A stretch of 64,000 nucleotides of DNA from Spirochaetales bacterium (GTDB lineage Bacteria; Spirochaetota; Spirochaetia; JABEVK01): the NCBI GenBank assembly GCA_947478845.1, contig CANJXC010000008.1, positions 1-64,000 of the forward strand, read 5' to 3'. The position numbers and the translations under genes were made by a program. Shown piece by piece: positions 32,606 through 41,487 of this stretch. Position 1 is the first letter of the stretch; every line of letters starts with the position of its first letter. Under the pieces are notes generated by a model, which did not search any database, had not been told where the DNA came from, and saw nothing but the letters and a program-made list of their open reading frames with translations.

Positions 32606-34168
32606 GTGCGGACGCTCATTGCGTCCGGGCTTGACCTCCTAACCCTGGTCCTGGGGGCCTTAGCCCTTACCTTGGCCCTTCCCAATGAGCTGTTTCCTGA
32701 GGGTTTAGGGTTCTTGGGCTGGATTGCCTTGTTTCCTGTATTCCATTTTACACGTCGACACCGCTGGCTTGGTTGCCTGGTGGGAGCTCTGGTGTTCGGG
32801 TTCACCCTGTTTCTGGTGTCCACCTTCTGGCTCACCAGTTTTCACCCCTTGGCCTTTCCCATTGTTATTTTGATTGTCCTTCCCCAATTTGTCGCAGTTT
32901 TTTTGGTTTCCGGCCTCCTCTGGCGCTGGATTCCACGGGCCTGGTGGTCCCAAGCTGCGCTTTGGGCCCTCTTTGAATGGGGTCGTACCTTGGGCCCTTG
33001 GGCCTTTCCCTACGGCGCCCTGTCTACAACCCAAGCTTTTTTTCCGCTAGCCATCCAGAGTGTAGACCTGTTTGGTACCACCGGACTCACCTTCCTGATG
33101 GCCGTGCCCGCGGCCCTCATGGCGTCGTGGTTAGGCGCACTCGTGACGGTTGGGGAACTCGTGCTGGCAGCGTTACTGCTGGCTGCCAACTTCACCTACG
33201 GCTGGTGGATGCTCTCTCGCCCCGAAGAGGGCGCCAAAGTGACCGTTGCGCTCGTGCAGAATGTCCGCGACCCCTGGGTAGGAGGTGTGCAAGCCTACGG
33301 GGAGGCCCTTAACGTCCTGATAGACCTTTCTCGCCGCGGGCTTACCCAAAGCCCTGACTTGGTTGTTTGGCCGGAGACGGCATTTGTTCCGGCCATCGAG
33401 TGGCATACTCGCTACCGCACTGACCCCGCTTCCTGGCAGTTGGTCAAAACCCTAGAAACCTTCCTCAAAACGACCAAGGTGGCTTTTGTGATTGGGAACG
33501 ATCACGGCGTTCTGGCCCCGGACGGCGTCACTCGTGTGGACTACAACGCTGTGCGGGTTTGGGACCAGGGTTGGACTGGTACCTACCTGAAAACGAAGTT
33601 GGTGCCCTTTACCGAAGGCTTTCCCTGGCGTGACCAGTTACCCCAGGTGGCGAAGTTCCTGGAGGATAACGGCTCCCATTTCTGGGAAGCCGGCAAGGCG
33701 GTGACGGTAATCAAGGCCGGAGGCATTGTGTTAGGCACTCCCATCTGCTATGAAGACGCCTTTTCTGAGGTCAGCCGAACCATGGTTCTGCAAGGGGCCC
33801 GACTTCTGGTGAACTTAACCAACGATTCCTGGAGTCTGGGAACGGCCTCGAAAAACCAGCATTTAGCCGCAGCAGTCTTTCGCACCCTGGAGACTCGAAC
33901 CCCCCTAGTGCGCGCCGGAAATGATGGCCGCACGGTTGCTGTGGACTCCCGTGGACAGATCATCGCTTCCCTGCCTATTGGAGTAAGAGAAGTGCTTGTT
34001 CATAGCGTTGTCCTATCTTCGGGTTCTCCCCCCCTTTACGCCCTCTGGGGCGACTGGGAAATCATTTTATTGGTCCTCCTGCTCATTTTGCAGGTCTTTA
34101 GTTCCTTCGAGGCGGTTCGCCGGCCAAAGCCCGAACCTAATGCGATTGACAAGGGGGACAACCTATAG
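32606..34168 (+). CDS. lnt: apolipoprotein N-acyltransferase, copy 1
   Basis: A 520-aa inner-membrane enzyme that adds the third acyl chain to lipoproteins. Multiple N-terminal membrane helices precede a nitrilase-fold domain. The catalytic triad is visible: Glu in VVWPETAF, Lys in YLKTKLVPF and Cys in GTPICYEDAF. TNDSW and the C-terminal membrane helix are also present. GTG 32606 follows the HU stop by 3 bp. A second copy lies at 38.6-40.2 kb. Confidence 0.95.
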   Translation: MRTLIASGLDLLTLVLGALALTLALPNELFPEGLGFLGWIALFPVFHFTRRHRWLGCLVGALVFGFTLFLVSTFWLTSFHPLAFPIVILIVLPQFVAVFLVSGLLWRWIPRAWWSQAALWALFEWGRTLGPWAFPYGALSTTQAFFPLAIQSVDLFGTTGLTFLMAVPAALMASWLGALVTVGELVLAALLLAANFTYGWWMLSRPEEGAKVTVALVQNVRDPWVGGVQAYGEALNVLIDLSRRGLTQSPDLVVWPETAFVPAIEWHTRYRTDPASWQLVKTLETFLKTTKVAFVIGNDHGVLAPDGVTRVDYNAVRVWDQGWTGTYLKTKLVPFTEGFPWRDQLPQVAKFLEDNGSHFWEAGKAVTVIKAGGIVLGTPICYEDAFSEVSRTMVLQGARLLVNLTNDSWSLGTASKNQHLAAAVFRTLETRTPLVRAGNDGRTVAVDSRGQIIASLPIGVREVLVHSVVLSSGSPPLYALWGDWEIILLVLLLILQVFSSFEAVRRPKPEPNAIDKGDNL

Positions 34169-34193
34169 GAAGATCAGCCTGAGGGGAAAAAAC

Positions 34194-34910
34194 GTGTCAC
34201 TGAAAGGCAAAATCCTGATCGTCGATGATGAGCCAGTTAACCTCGATTTCTTCGACGTAATGCTTTCCCGACTCGGTTTTGAGGTCGTCATGGCTGAAGA
34301 CGGCGAAGAAGCCCTAGAAATGATTCAGCAAGACAAACCCGATCTGATTATTCTTGACAACATTATGCCCAAAATGACGGGTTGGGAACTCACCAAAATC
34401 TTAAAGAAAAGTAAGGCCTATGAGCATTATAGAGACATCCCCATTGTCATGTTTTCTGCCATGGATGCCGTCAAGGACAAAATAGAAGGTTTCGAGCTCG
34501 GCATCGAGGACTACATCACCAAGCCGTTCAATTTCTCTGAGGTGCTTGCACGCATCCGCGCGGTTCTGCGAAACAAGGAATTGACCCATCAGGTGGTCAA
34601 TCGAGAAAGACGCCTAGCCCTTATCGAAAGTCTCAACCAGTCGCTTTTGTATTTTACCGACCACCTTAAAAGGCCTATGGATGAGATGATCACCACGGCG
34701 AAGGCCCTCGACCTAGGCAGCAAACCTGGCATCGCGGCCTTCCAGCAGATGGTAGTCAAGGAAGGCGAGGAAGTGCTGGCCGCTCTGGAGGGCCTACGTG
34801 ACGAGATTCAGGATCTGCAGTCCGAAGGGGCCCGGCTAAAGCAGTCGGAAGTAACTCTGCAGGATCTTGAAGAGAAGTTCCAAAAACATTTCCACAGTTC
34901 TGCGACCTGA
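34194..34910 (+). CDS. response regulator with C-terminal coiled coil
   Basis: A 238-aa protein. Residues 1-125 are a receiver domain: ILIVDDEPVNLDFFDVML, the phosphorylated Asp in LIILDNIMPKMTGWEL, then IVMFSA and ITKPFNF. The other ~110 residues are helical and coiled-coil-prone (EEVLAALEGLRDEIQDLQ) with no known output domain. GTG 34194 lies six bases after AGGGGA. It comes 25 bp after lnt and just before the TPR and bactofilin genes, so a localisation or scaffolding output is more likely than transcription. No histidine kinase is nearby. Confidence 0.88.
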   Translation: MSLKGKILIVDDEPVNLDFFDVMLSRLGFEVVMAEDGEEALEMIQQDKPDLIILDNIMPKMTGWELTKILKKSKAYEHYRDIPIVMFSAMDAVKDKIEGFELGIEDYITKPFNFSEVLARIRAVLRNKELTHQVVNRERRLALIESLNQSLLYFTDHLKRPMDEMITTAKALDLGSKPGIAAFQQMVVKEGEEVLAALEGLRDEIQDLQSEGARLKQSEVTLQDLEEKFQKHFHSSAT

Positions 34911-34925
34911 AGGCAAGGAGCGAGC

Positions 34926-35147
34926 ATGATCAGCGCCGAAAAACAGGAAGTCCTCAAACTGTTCGCTGCCGGACGGAAATGCTACAAACTCATGCAGTTT
35001 CCAGAGGGCCTCAGGTTTTTCGAACGCGCGCTGGCGATTGACCCTCTCGATGGTCCCTCCAAGGAATATGCCAAACGTTGCCGAGATCTGATTGAGAACC
35101 CTCCGCCGGAAGACTGGGATGGCGTGTTTACGATGACCCACAAATGA
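34926..35147 (+). CDS. 73-aa single-TPR protein with cyclase-type C-terminal motif
   Basis: A small TPR-like helical hairpin (CYKLMQFPEGLRFFERALAI) followed by PPPEDWDGVFTMTHK. The same arrangement, a last TPR and then P-P-x-x-W-D-G-V-x-x-M-T, is known to me from the C termini of class III adenylate cyclases with TPR tails. Here it stands alone without a cyclase domain. The TGA overlaps the ATG of the bactofilin gene (ATGA). Probably a small adaptor. Confidence 0.75.
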   Translation: MISAEKQEVLKLFAAGRKCYKLMQFPEGLRFFERALAIDPLDGPSKEYAKRCRDLIENPPPEDWDGVFTMTHK

Positions 35148-35557
35148 ATCCCAACCCATCTGCTCCCAGTGTGCAGGATTTCAAAACCATACTCGGACCT
35201 GAAACCGTCTTCCGAGGTGTGTTGCGCTTTGGAGAATCCTTGAAAATCCTCGGGCGTTGTGAAGGACGAATTGAGTCCCAGGGAACCTTGGTTGTCGGTA
35301 AGGGTGCCGAGATCGTGGCTGAAATAAAAGTGGGAGCGATTATCGTCGCAGGATCTGTCAAGGGCAACATCGAGGCGACGAATCAGACCGAAATGTTGTC
35401 AACCGGCAAAGTTTTCGGTAATGTCCGCACTTCAGAGTTGAAAATGGAAGACGGAGTGGTGTTTGAGGGCAGAGTGGAAATGCTCAAGAACTCGGATTCC
35501 TTAGATATTTTCTCAGCAACTGCCACGCAACTGAAGCAGTCGCTGGAGACTCTCTGA
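35144..35557 (+). CDS. bactofilin, second copy
   Basis: A 137-aa bactofilin: FRGVLRFGESLKILGRCEG, GTLVVGKGAEIVAEIKVG, IIVAGSVKGNIEAT and KVFGNVRTSELKMEDGVVF. The start overlaps the TPR gene by 4 bp. It lacks a neighbouring hydrolase, unlike the copy at 27.2 kb, so it may scaffold the response regulator and TPR proteins. Confidence 0.92.
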   Translation: MNPNPSAPSVQDFKTILGPETVFRGVLRFGESLKILGRCEGRIESQGTLVVGKGAEIVAEIKVGAIIVAGSVKGNIEATNQTEMLSTGKVFGNVRTSELKMEDGVVFEGRVEMLKNSDSLDIFSATATQLKQSLETL

Positions 35558-35576
35558 TTGCTGGCGAGCTCGTGGC

Positions 35577-35605
35577 TTGACAGTCCGAGCGAACCGCCTG
35601 ATAAT
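35577..35605 (+). promoter_or_regulatory. promoter of rho
   Basis: TTGACA (35577-35582), a 17-bp spacer and GATAAT (35600-35605). It begins 20 bp after the bactofilin stop and gives a leader of about 84 nt. Such a leader could allow Rho autoregulation. Confidence 0.75.
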
Positions 35606-35695
35606 ACGAACATCATCTTTTCTGTGGCTCTACCAGCCGCGTCCCCCCATCCACCCTTAAGACTATCCTTGACAACTACCATTCCTGGAGGTGCC

Positions 35696-37405
35696 ATGAG
35701 CACACAAGAAGGTGAAACCTTCGATCTTTCCCCCGAAGCTCCCGACACAACTATTGCTGCGAAGCGGCCAAGACGCAAAATTCGTGTCGAACTCGTGAAA
35801 GACGGCGATGACCCATCGGTGCCGTCAACTGTTGCCGACCAAAGTCCTTCGGTTTCCAGCGAGCCGGTACCGACTACTGGCCAGGAACCGCCTCGCGACC
35901 ACGAAGGGAAACAGAACTTCCGCAACAGAAACAACGGTAATAGCGGCAATAACACCCAAGGACGCGAAAGAGACCGTGAACGCCGACCCGGCAATAACCG
36001 AGAGGGAAGAGAGTTTCGTGGTGATCGCCAAGACCGACAGGCTCGAGGCGACCGAGACCGCCCGGAGCGTAGCGACCGTCTCGATCCGCGAACCCGGGAC
36101 CGCTTAGCCCAGATGAAGCCGGAGACCTATAACTTCGACGAGTCCAATAAGGTTGTCATTAACGACCTGACTGCCATGGTGATGATTGATCTGCGTGAGA
36201 AGGCCCTCTCGTACGGAATGTCGCACGAAGACCTCAACATCATGAAGAAGCAGGACATCATCTTCCAGGTGCTGAAGTCGCATTCTGACCAACGTGGTGT
36301 CGTTTACTCCTACGGCGCACTGGAAATTCTGCCCGATGGCTATGGTTTTCTCCGTTCACCTCAGAACTCCTACCTTGCGGGGACCGACGACGTGTACATT
36401 AGCCCCAGTCAGATTCGGCTTTTCAACTTGAAAACCGGTGACACGGTTTATGGACAAATCAGGCCTCCCAAGGACGGCGAGCGTTTTTTCGCCATGCTCA
36501 AGGTCGATTCTGTTAACTACGATGACCCTTCCGTGGCCCAGACCCGCATTCCCTTTGACAACCTGACGCCGCTGTACCCCGACACTCGCCTCAATATGGA
36601 GACCGTCGGCGGTGACGTCTCTACACGTTTGATCAATTTGTTTTGCCCCATCGGTAAGGGAAGCCGCGGTCTGATTGTTTCGCCACCCCGCACAGGCAAG
36701 ACGGTGCTCATGCAAAAGATCGCCAACGCGATAACAGAGAACCATCCTGAAGTTTTCCTCATCGTCTTGTTGATTGACGAACGCCCCGAAGAAGTCACCG
36801 ACATGCAGCGAACGGTCAAGGGTGAAGTCATCGCCTCTACCTTTGATGAGCAGGCAAACCGTCACGTTCAGGTAGCCGAAATGGTGATGGAAAAGGCCCG
36901 CAGGCTGGTCGAGCACAAAAAAGACGTCGTGATCTTGCTCGATTCCATTACCCGTTTGGCGCGGGCTTACAACCAGACGGTGCCAACCAGTGGCAAGATT
37001 CTCTCTGGCGGTGTCGATTCCAACGCCCTGCACAAGCCTAAGCGCTTCTTCGGTGCGGCGCGCAACATAGAGGGTGGCGGTAGTCTGACTATAGTTGCTA
37101 CGGCGCTCGTCGATACCGGAAGCCGAATGGATGAGGTTATTTTTGAAGAGTTCAAGGGCACAGGCAACATGGAAATCCATCTCGACCGCAAACTTTCCGA
37201 CCGCCGGCTCTTTCCAGCGATCAGCATCAAGAAGTCTGGTACACGCAAGGAAGAACTCCTGCTCATGGAAGAAGAAATGAATAAGCTTTGGGTGTTGCGC
37301 AAGGTGCTCAACCCCATGGAAGACATGGAGATTTCGGAGCTTCTCATCGACAAAATGCGCAAGACCAAGACCAACGATGCCTTCTTGAAGTCGATGAATG
37401 GCTAG
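35696..37405 (+). CDS. rho: transcription termination factor Rho
   Basis: A 569-aa hexameric RNA helicase that ends transcription. ATG 35696 follows GGAGGTG. Residues ~75-140 are an inserted disordered stretch rich in Arg, Asn, Asp and Gly ([12 protein letters not shown], then many RDR/GDR units). The RNA-binding domain follows ([20 protein letters not shown]), then the ATPase: Walker [11 protein letters not shown], Walker [17 protein letters not shown] and the R-loop region [18 protein letters not shown]. It is ~150 residues longer than E. coli Rho because of the N-terminal insertion. Confidence 0.97.
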   Translation: MSTQEGETFDLSPEAPDTTIAAKRPRRKIRVELVKDGDDPSVPSTVADQSPSVSSEPVPTTGQEPPRDHEGKQNFRNRNNGNSGNNTQGRERDRERRPGNNREGREFRGDRQDRQARGDRDRPERSDRLDPRTRDRLAQMKPETYNFDESNKVVINDLTAMVMIDLREKALSYGMSHEDLNIMKKQDIIFQVLKSHSDQRGVVYSYGALEILPDGYGFLRSPQNSYLAGTDDVYISPSQIRLFNLKTGDTVYGQIRPPKDGERFFAMLKVDSVNYDDPSVAQTRIPFDNLTPLYPDTRLNMETVGGDVSTRLINLFCPIGKGSRGLIVSPPRTGKTVLMQKIANAITENHPEVFLIVLLIDERPEEVTDMQRTVKGEVIASTFDEQANRHVQVAEMVMEKARRLVEHKKDVVILLDSITRLARAYNQTVPTSGKILSGGVDSNALHKPKRFFGAARNIEGGGSLTIVATALVDTGSRMDEVIFEEFKGTGNMEIHLDRKLSDRRLFPAISIKKSGTRKEELLLMEEEMNKLWVLRKVLNPMEDMEISELLIDKMRKTKTNDAFLKSMNG

Positions 37406-37428
37406 GGCGGAGTCCTAGCCATTCATCG
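37392..37428. terminator. bidirectional hairpin overlapping the rho stop codon
   Basis: A perfect 15-bp stem, CGATGAATGGCTAGG (37392-37406) with CCTAGCCATTCATCG (37414-37428), loop GCGGAGT. It contains the last codons and stop of rho. No U-tract follows. A second hairpin, TCCAACC/GGTTGGA (37432-37448), lies just after it. It probably stabilises the 3' ends of the convergent transcripts. Confidence 0.7.
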
Positions 37429-37473
37429 GGATCCAACCTCAGGTTGGACCAAGAATAGGCTAGGGCGGAGTCC
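37400..37473. repeat. 16-bp direct repeat between convergent genes
   Basis: GGCTAGGGCGGAGTCC occurs at 37400-37415 and again at 37458-37473. The first copy is part of the rho 3' hairpin, so part of the rho 3' end was copied into the spacer, or the reverse. Confidence 0.85.
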
Positions 37474-37501
37474 CCGACGTTGTTCAGGGAATATTTTTGC
37501 G

Positions 37502-38650
37502 TCAGTTGAGCTTCTTGAGTTCCGACGCAGCCCAACCGGCATACTTGCTTCGGGCGGGTTCGAGGGAGATCTGTTGCCACCAGCTGCGGGCTTCCGCCAA
37601 TTGTCCAGATTCCCAGGCGTTTCTTCCTAAAAACCAGCAAGCAGCGCTGCGGGCGTAAAAATCTTTCGCGTTGGCTACAGCTTTCCAGGCGGAGTTGGCC
37701 TCCGAAAAACGGCCTGCCGCTTCCCAAGCCCAAGCCTCATTGAGCGCGAGAGCGGCTTTCTCCTCGGGGGTCTTTGCCAGTTGGCGGCGGCGAAGATCGA
37801 GGTAAATTTCGAGGGCTCGGTCGTAGTTGCCGTATTGGCTCAAGTTCCGCGCCAAATCCAAACGAACGGTAAAGACCTCGCCAAATCGTTCCGCATATTT
37901 CTGTTTGACCACTAGGTTGGGAAACCCCGGTTCCACTTTCAGAAGGTCTTGGTAGCCTGTGTCGGTATCACGCAGTTGATCACTAACCAGCCATGCGGCC
38001 AACTTGCTTCCGGTGATCGGGGGTCCCGGCATAGCTAGGAAGGCGCGAACCTGCGCTTTCCAACTCGGGTCGTTGGTCCTCCACAAATCCAAAGAGCGGT
38101 AGAGCTGGGCAGTCCTCAGGTCGCGAGACTTGGTCAGGAGGGTCACCATTTCACCCCAGTTCTGGGCTAAACCGGCCAGATAAGCCACCCGGTTCAGCAA
38201 GGCCTCTTTCGTGGGATTCGCCAAGATGGCTTGCCTCCCTGCTTCCAGAGCTAACTTGAAGTTTCCGCAATCCTGATACAGGCCACAAAGGTCTTCCCAA
38301 ACCGAAGAGTTTGGATCCTGGGCTGGAACTTGTTTCCAGAAGGCTTCCGCTGATTGCACCCCTGGCAAGGAGACTACTGCGGTGGCTTGGGCCCTCGAAT
38401 CCACGGTCGGATGGTAAATGGTTTCTTCATAGCGGTACACCACACCGTCATACAATGCCGCGGTTCCCAGTACGATGAGGGCCTCAGAGTTTGTCGGGTC
38501 TTTGAGGTGAACAGCCTGAGCGAGGACTTTGGCCTCTGAGGTTTTGCCCTGTCCCAAGAGGGAAATGGCATCGGCAGGGAAGGTAGATTGTGCGCTCCCT
38601 GGAAGCGTGAAAAACCAGGCCAGAGCTAAGGCAAGTATTCTTAGTTTCAC
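37502..38650 (-). CDS. secreted TPR-like protein
   Basis: A 382-aa exported protein. GTG 38650, seven bases after GGAGGG and in a GTGA overlap with the lnt2 stop, gives a signal peptide (LRILALALAWFFTLPGSAQ). The mature part is Trp- and Ala-rich with TPR-like helical pairs: AISLLGQGKTSEAKVLAQA, VWEDLCGLYQDCGNFKLAL, YDRALEIYLDLRRRQLA and GQLAEARSWWQQI. Probably an envelope scaffold or assembly factor; the partner is unknown. Confidence 0.8.
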   Translation of the reverse strand: MKLRILALALAWFFTLPGSAQSTFPADAISLLGQGKTSEAKVLAQAVHLKDPTNSEALIVLGTAALYDGVVYRYEETIYHPTVDSRAQATAVVSLPGVQSAEAFWKQVPAQDPNSSVWEDLCGLYQDCGNFKLALEAGRQAILANPTKEALLNRVAYLAGLAQNWGEMVTLLTKSRDLRTAQLYRSLDLWRTNDPSWKAQVRAFLAMPGPPITGSKLAAWLVSDQLRDTDTGYQDLLKVEPGFPNLVVKQKYAERFGEVFTVRLDLARNLSQYGNYDRALEIYLDLRRRQLAKTPEEKAALALNEAWAWEAAGRFSEANSAWKAVANAKDFYARSAACWFLGRNAWESGQLAEARSWWQQISLEPARSKYAGWAASELKKLN

Positions 38651-40206
38651 CACCGGGCCCTCCGAAGCTCCCAAACCAGGACCAAGAATAACAAAATTGC
38701 GAAGAATGCTACAGGCCAGTCGCCCCACTGGTTGTAGAACGTAAGCGGGCGTTGCTCGGGTAGGGAAAGACGAACATTGAGGTGGCCGGGCTGAAAGGAA
38801 GGTAGGGGCCCGGCGAGGACGATTCCATCCGATCCGATGATGCAGGTGACCCCAGTATTGGTCGAACGTACTAGTGGAACCCGGTTCTCCACCGTCCTGA
38901 ACACTGAGGCCACATAGTGCTGGTTCTGGCTGGAGTCTCGGTGCGACCAAGAGTCATTCGTAAGGTTGATCAGCACTTCGGCACCCTTGGCCACCATGGC
39001 CCGGTTAACCCACGGAAAGGCGTCTTCAAAGCAGATTGGCGTCGAAAAACGCACCGTGCTTTTGCCAACCGGAACCTGAAAAACGGTGAGTTGTCTTCCG
39101 AGTTCCCAACTCCCCGCTAGTCCTACCGTGTGAATAAAGAAACTTTGCACCGCTGGAACTTCCCAATAGGGGATGTACTCCGCAAACGGTACCTGCTGAA
39201 CTTTTCCGTAATAGTCGATAATCTGCGCCTGAGGATTCATGAGCACTGTCGCATTGACACCACCACCCCGGATTTTTTTTTCGGGGTCATAGTCTTGGAA
39301 GTAAGGGTTGCCGAACAACCAGTAAGGTTTATTGGCGCGAATGACCTTGAACAAAGGACTCTTGGCCGGGTTTCGCTCGTAATAGGGCCGCCACTCCTGA
39401 AGTGGATACCTCAGTGCGGTTTCACTCCATACCACGAGATCCGGCGAGCCGGTCTTTAGTCCCTCGAGACTTTCCTTTACCGAAGCCTGAAGTGGCACCA
39501 AGTCGTCACCTGAGCGCCAAGGATCACTATTCTGCTGAACCAGCAAAAGGTTCAACTGTTTGGTACCTACTTGTGGATGGCCCAAACTCCACAATCCATA
39601 GCTGGCCGTCATGGAAACAAGGACCACCAAGAAAAGTCCGCCTTGTACGGTGGCCCGAGGGTGAGCGTCCACGAGCTCAGAAAACCACGCATTGAGGGAG
39701 ATCACCATAAAAGTGAGAAATCCGATGCCGGTCAGGTCGAGGACCTGAAGGAACACCGGCCACTGGTGCAACGGGTAGGCCGCCAAGCCCCAAGGAAACC
39801 CGAGGAACCCGTTGGACTTCAGAAACTCAAAGACCGCCCACAGAGCACCGACAGCAAACGGGCGTGCATCGTGCCTGAGCCGCAGAAACGTACGCAGCGC
39901 AGGCCCGAGCAAGGCACCATAACCCGCCAGTCCCAAAGCGGGTCCGGCAATGGTCCAAACGGCATAGTCTTGAAAGAAGGCCAGCCAGTAATCCTGCATC
40001 AGGGTCGTCAGCAAGCCAAAGAGGGCGCCCATACCGGCAGCCATGCGGTTGGATGTGCTGTTGCGCAGTGCCCAGAACAGCGGAACCCAACCTATCAGCG
40101 TCAGCCAAGAGTGGCCCAGCAAAAATAAGTCGTTGGGTTGGGCGAGCGAAACCACCACGGAAGAAAGGCCTACCGCTGCGAGCAAAACAACTGGCATAGA
40201 ACGCAT
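38647..40206 (-). CDS. lnt: apolipoprotein N-acyltransferase, copy 2
   Basis: A 519-aa inner-membrane acyltransferase, diverged from copy 1. The catalytic residues are kept: Glu in VVWSETALRYP, Lys in YYGKVQQVPFAEY and Cys in STPICFEDAF. Eight or so membrane helices and TNDSW are present. The ATG at 40206 lies inside a perfect TATAAT (40210-40205, minus); if that is the -10 box, translation starts at the second ATG (40197) on a leaderless mRNA. It heads a two-gene unit with the secreted TPR protein. Confidence 0.93.
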   Translation of the reverse strand: MRSMPVVLLAAVGLSSVVVSLAQPNDLFLLGHSWLTLIGWVPLFWALRNSTSNRMAAGMGALFGLLTTLMQDYWLAFFQDYAVWTIAGPALGLAGYGALLGPALRTFLRLRHDARPFAVGALWAVFEFLKSNGFLGFPWGLAAYPLHQWPVFLQVLDLTGIGFLTFMVISLNAWFSELVDAHPRATVQGGLFLVVLVSMTASYGLWSLGHPQVGTKQLNLLLVQQNSDPWRSGDDLVPLQASVKESLEGLKTGSPDLVVWSETALRYPLQEWRPYYERNPAKSPLFKVIRANKPYWLFGNPYFQDYDPEKKIRGGGVNATVLMNPQAQIIDYYGKVQQVPFAEYIPYWEVPAVQSFFIHTVGLAGSWELGRQLTVFQVPVGKSTVRFSTPICFEDAFPWVNRAMVAKGAEVLINLTNDSWSHRDSSQNQHYVASVFRTVENRVPLVRSTNTGVTCIIGSDGIVLAGPLPSFQPGHLNVRLSLPEQRPLTFYNQWGDWPVAFFAILLFLVLVWELRRARW

Positions 40207-40221
40207 TATAGGAAAAAAAAG

Positions 40222-40250
40222 TTGAATAATCTAGCTTTTGCCTTTACACT
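40222..40250 (+). promoter_or_regulatory. promoter of the GHMP kinase - surE operon
   Basis: TTGAAT (40222-40227), a 17-bp spacer and TACACT (40245-40250). The predicted start is only ~10 nt before TTG 40267; AAAGGA (40256-40261) is the ribosome site. Confidence 0.65.
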
Positions 40251-40266
40251 GGCTCAAAGGAAATCC

Positions 40267-41463
40267 TTGTTGAACCAGAAGCTCGATGCTTGCCAAGACG
40301 TGCATTTTAAGGAGTATGGCGCGGCTGCGACCGTGCTGGCGTCTGCGCCTGGCAAGGCCAGTCTTCTAGGAGATCATACCGAGTTTGCCAAAGGTTTGGT
40401 CCTTTCAGTAGCGATTTCCCTGCGCCTTTTTGTGGCGATTTCCCCGCGGCCAGACTCCCTAGTCCGTTTTTTCTCGAGAGAATACAACGAGCGAAAGAAA
40501 ACCTCGGTTGCCAACCTGAAGTTCCGTAAAGAGGACCGGTGGGCCAACTACCCCAAGGGTGTGCTTGCTGGCTTTGCCCAGCTCGGTATCCACATCGAGG
40601 GGCTGGATTTCACCATCTTTAGCGATATTCCGCAGGGAATCGGACTCGGGTCGTCTCAAGCTCTTTGTCTGGCTTCTGCTTTTGCCTTCAACGAGTTTTT
40701 CCAAACCGGACTCAGTGTACCCCAGCTCATCCAGCTTGCTCAGAAAGCTGAGACCATCTACCTCGGCCACGGCGAACACCTTTTACCCACCGCAGCTACT
40801 TCCTACGTCCAGGCCTTCGGTCAGGAAGACCACCTTTTTTTTCTCGACACCCGAACCCTCGAGTGGCAACAGATCGCTTTCTCCCCAGAAGCCGGAGGGT
40901 TGACTTTGATCAATTCCAGGGTTCCTCCGAGTTCCTTTGATTTGTCATCCGGCAGAGCCAGAGCCCAGTGTGAGGCGTGCTTGAAGCTCCTTTCAGCCGG
41001 AAGGTCTGGACGTTCCCTCAGGGACTTCAGCAAGACGGATCTGAGTGACCGCGTGGGCACTCTGCCCGAGTCAGCCCGGCGGCGAAGCCTTCACGTCATT
41101 GACGAAATGGCAAGAGCACAAGAGGCCCTTGAAGCCTTCCGGGAAAGTGACTACCCCACGGTGGGACGGTTGATGAACCGGTCACATGATAGTTTGAGAG
41201 ACCTGTACGAAGTTTCGTGCCCCGAGATCGATTGGCTGGTCAAACGCCTCCAGGAAGCCGACTTGGTGACCGGAGCGCGCATGACAGGTGAGGAATCGGG
41301 AGGTTGTGTCATCGCTCTGGCACGGCCGGAGGCTTGGAAGCCATTTAAGCACCAGGCAGAAGAATACGAGCGGATCTTCGGGTTTAAGGTAGAACTTCTC
41401 CCGGTGCGACCTTCTGCGGGGGCCCAGATTCACCAGCTTGTCCAAATGCACCGCGAAGGCTAA
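40267..41463 (+). CDS. GHMP-family sugar kinase, galactokinase-like
   Basis: A 398-aa kinase. The galactokinase signature region reads PGKASLLGDHTEFAKG, where classic enzymes have GRxNLIGEHTDY, so N-to-S and D-to-E/Y-to-F changes are present. The ATP-binding motif IPQGIGLGSSQALCLAS and motif 3 ARMTGEESGGCVIAL (for GAGFGGC) are recognisable but altered. Length and domain order fit GalK. The changes at the sugar site mean that galactose is not assured as substrate. The start is TTG 40267 (or 40270), after AAAGGA. surE follows 24 bp downstream. Confidence 0.8.
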   Translation: MLNQKLDACQDVHFKEYGAAATVLASAPGKASLLGDHTEFAKGLVLSVAISLRLFVAISPRPDSLVRFFSREYNERKKTSVANLKFRKEDRWANYPKGVLAGFAQLGIHIEGLDFTIFSDIPQGIGLGSSQALCLASAFAFNEFFQTGLSVPQLIQLAQKAETIYLGHGEHLLPTAATSYVQAFGQEDHLFFLDTRTLEWQQIAFSPEAGGLTLINSRVPPSSFDLSSGRARAQCEACLKLLSAGRSGRSLRDFSKTDLSDRVGTLPESARRRSLHVIDEMARAQEALEAFRESDYPTVGRLMNRSHDSLRDLYEVSCPEIDWLVKRLQEADLVTGARMTGEESGGCVIALARPEAWKPFKHQAEEYERIFGFKVELLPVRPSAGAQIHQLVQMHREG

Positions 41464-41487
41464 GATGAAGCCCGGGGAGGGGGCCAT

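Noticed and set aside
35668-35700. TTGACA at 35669-35674 as an alternative rho promoter
   Set aside because: A -10 box at the right spacing would overlap the ribosome site and start codon; the promoter at 35577-35605 fits far better.
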